64,000 bases of DNA from Hypericum androsaemum (Eukaryota > Streptophyta > Magnoliopsida > Malpighiales > Hypericaceae), in contig OZ023181.1 in assembly GCA_963995505.1 (NCBI GenBank), positions 7,167,487-7,231,486 of the forward strand, read 5' to 3'. The notes beneath the pieces are model-generated. The model searched no databases, had not been told where the DNA came from, and saw only the letters and a program-made list of their open reading frames with translations. Below, one piece after another: positions 62,952-64,000 of the stretch (the stretch's first letter is position 1; every line of letters begins with the position of its first letter). A program made the translations under genes and the position numbers.

Positions 62952-64000
62952 GATTGTATCGAGGTTCACACAAATTTTCCGTGAGAAGTTGGTTCACTTC
63001 AAACTTGGTAGACCGATACACAGTGGAAAACTGAGAATGGAATTCAGTAGTATTTTGTTTTCACTTTGACCAGCCACAGCTTTTTGTTTGTGCTTGATGC
63101 AAGAAAAATGGAACCACCATCATGCTCTAGAGGTCTTTAGACTACTAACATGGATTAGTAGTCTCTTAGCTTCCAAATTATATCTTACTTAGATCCAGAT
63201 GGATTAAATATAAACACTTTTTCCTATAAAATCCTAAAGGTTTTAGGTAATATCCGCTTCTCAACTTAGAATTAAATGTTGTTATTTTTATAACATTGAA
63301 TTTGGAAGTAAATGATTATATTTTTTATGGTTTAAATTGAAATGTTAAAAATATTTTATAAAAGAGTTAATCTCTGGATAAGATCAGTATCCTTGTCAGA
63401 AAAATGAGCGAGATCGAGGATAGGGATATATCAAAATCCACGAGTCTCACAATTAGGAGTAGGACATGTAATTTGGGCATCCATTAACGTTTGCTACATC
63501 AAAGTGGTATTTAACTACATGCGCCGAGAATCAACAAAGTTATTGCTCGGGCGAGAACCAACGAGATGAGTGTCAGGTCTCAACAATTATTCAATCTAAT
63601 CGAGGTTAGAGGAGAGCTGGCAGCTTTAATCTTCCTCGCTCATAAACCGTGTTTTCCGGATATCCTTACTTTCCCTGCCTTTTTTATTCGGGAGCGTCAT
63701 CTCTGGCGGACTTAAAACGTCACTCAAAGTTAATATCCCACTATTTGAGTAAATTTTTGGAGAAAAATACTCCTAAATACCATCTCGTAATATATTTTTT
63801 TTATCTGAATTCTTATGTCAATTAGAAAAAATTCCTGTCATTCGGTCAGAAATTTTAAAATCACATAGTAGTAGTGTGCAAATCAATCAAAAACGCGTAC
63901 TTAGGAAAAGAAAATTCCTACTTGAGAACATATGATTATGGAAGTAAACAAGGGGTGGGAGAATAAAAGGTGGTAACATACTCGATGACAAAGCAAATTG
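62952..64000. other. RSW3 3' flank
   Basis: About 1 kb with the RSW3 3' UTR followed by AT-rich sequence. Near 63747-63907 there are segments (CTCCTAAATACCATCTCGT, CCTGTCATTCGGTCAGAAAT, AGTAGTAGTGTGCAAATC) that resemble, in order, the two arms of the 558-bp element at 25755-26312, so a badly decayed copy is likely. No gene seen. Confidence 0.45.

Overview
The window is nuclear DNA of a flowering plant, probably a eudicot with a fairly compact genome. Coding exons are short and split by AT-rich GT-AG introns. Seven protein genes lie about 5-10 kb apart, and the spaces between them (and several introns) hold DNA transposons, MITEs and retroelement debris. I found no bacterial-style operons, CRISPR arrays, rRNA or certain tRNA genes. 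Gene models were built by hand from splice sites, reading-frame continuity and remembered plant homologues; every internal splice phase was checked to close.

Layout. (1) 1-3512, +: 3' part of an alpha-1,4-fucosyltransferase (FUT13 type), 5' end outside the window. (2) 5017-11334, -: 14-exon CBS-CBS-CBS-CBS-PB1 protein with a C-terminal membrane anchor; one intron carries a TIR element. (3) 13604-16315, -: six-exon SDS22-type leucine-rich-repeat regulator of protein phosphatase 1. (4) 16698-18088: Mutator-like element with a perfect 9-bp target duplication. (5) 20079-30581, -: 20-exon amidase of the fatty-acid-amide-hydrolase type; two long introns hold a 558-bp TIR element, a minisatellite and microsatellites. 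(6) 32402-38046, -: NDC1-type NAD(P)H-quinone oxidoreductase, with an unresolved 5' end at a GA repeat. (7) 38358-42039: a cluster of Mutator-like elements, one with a 96-bp tandem array. (8) 42678-51109, +: 19-exon GH35 beta-galactosidase with a C-terminal lectin domain. (9) 51655-58880: a 5'-truncated LINE split by a Mutator-like element, which is itself split by a copia-type LTR element. (10) 58935-62951, +: seven-exon glucosidase II alpha subunit (RSW3).

The genes do not form one pathway. Two act on N-glycans at different stages (RSW3 trims glucose in the ER; FUT13 adds terminal fucose in the Golgi). The galactosidase acts on cell-wall galactosides, NDC1 on plastid quinones, the amidase probably on acyl amides, and the SDS22 protein on PP1. 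The beta-galactosidase/RSW3 pair resembles the neighbouring Arabidopsis loci BGAL10 and RSW3.

The best leads are the three-level nested insertion whose LINE reading frame resumes across the Mutator element, the LINE tail ending about 55 bp before the RSW3 start codon, two adjacent TIR elements that share one outer 9-bp duplication, and the frame conflict in the NDC1 transit peptide. I saw no clearly new biochemical system.
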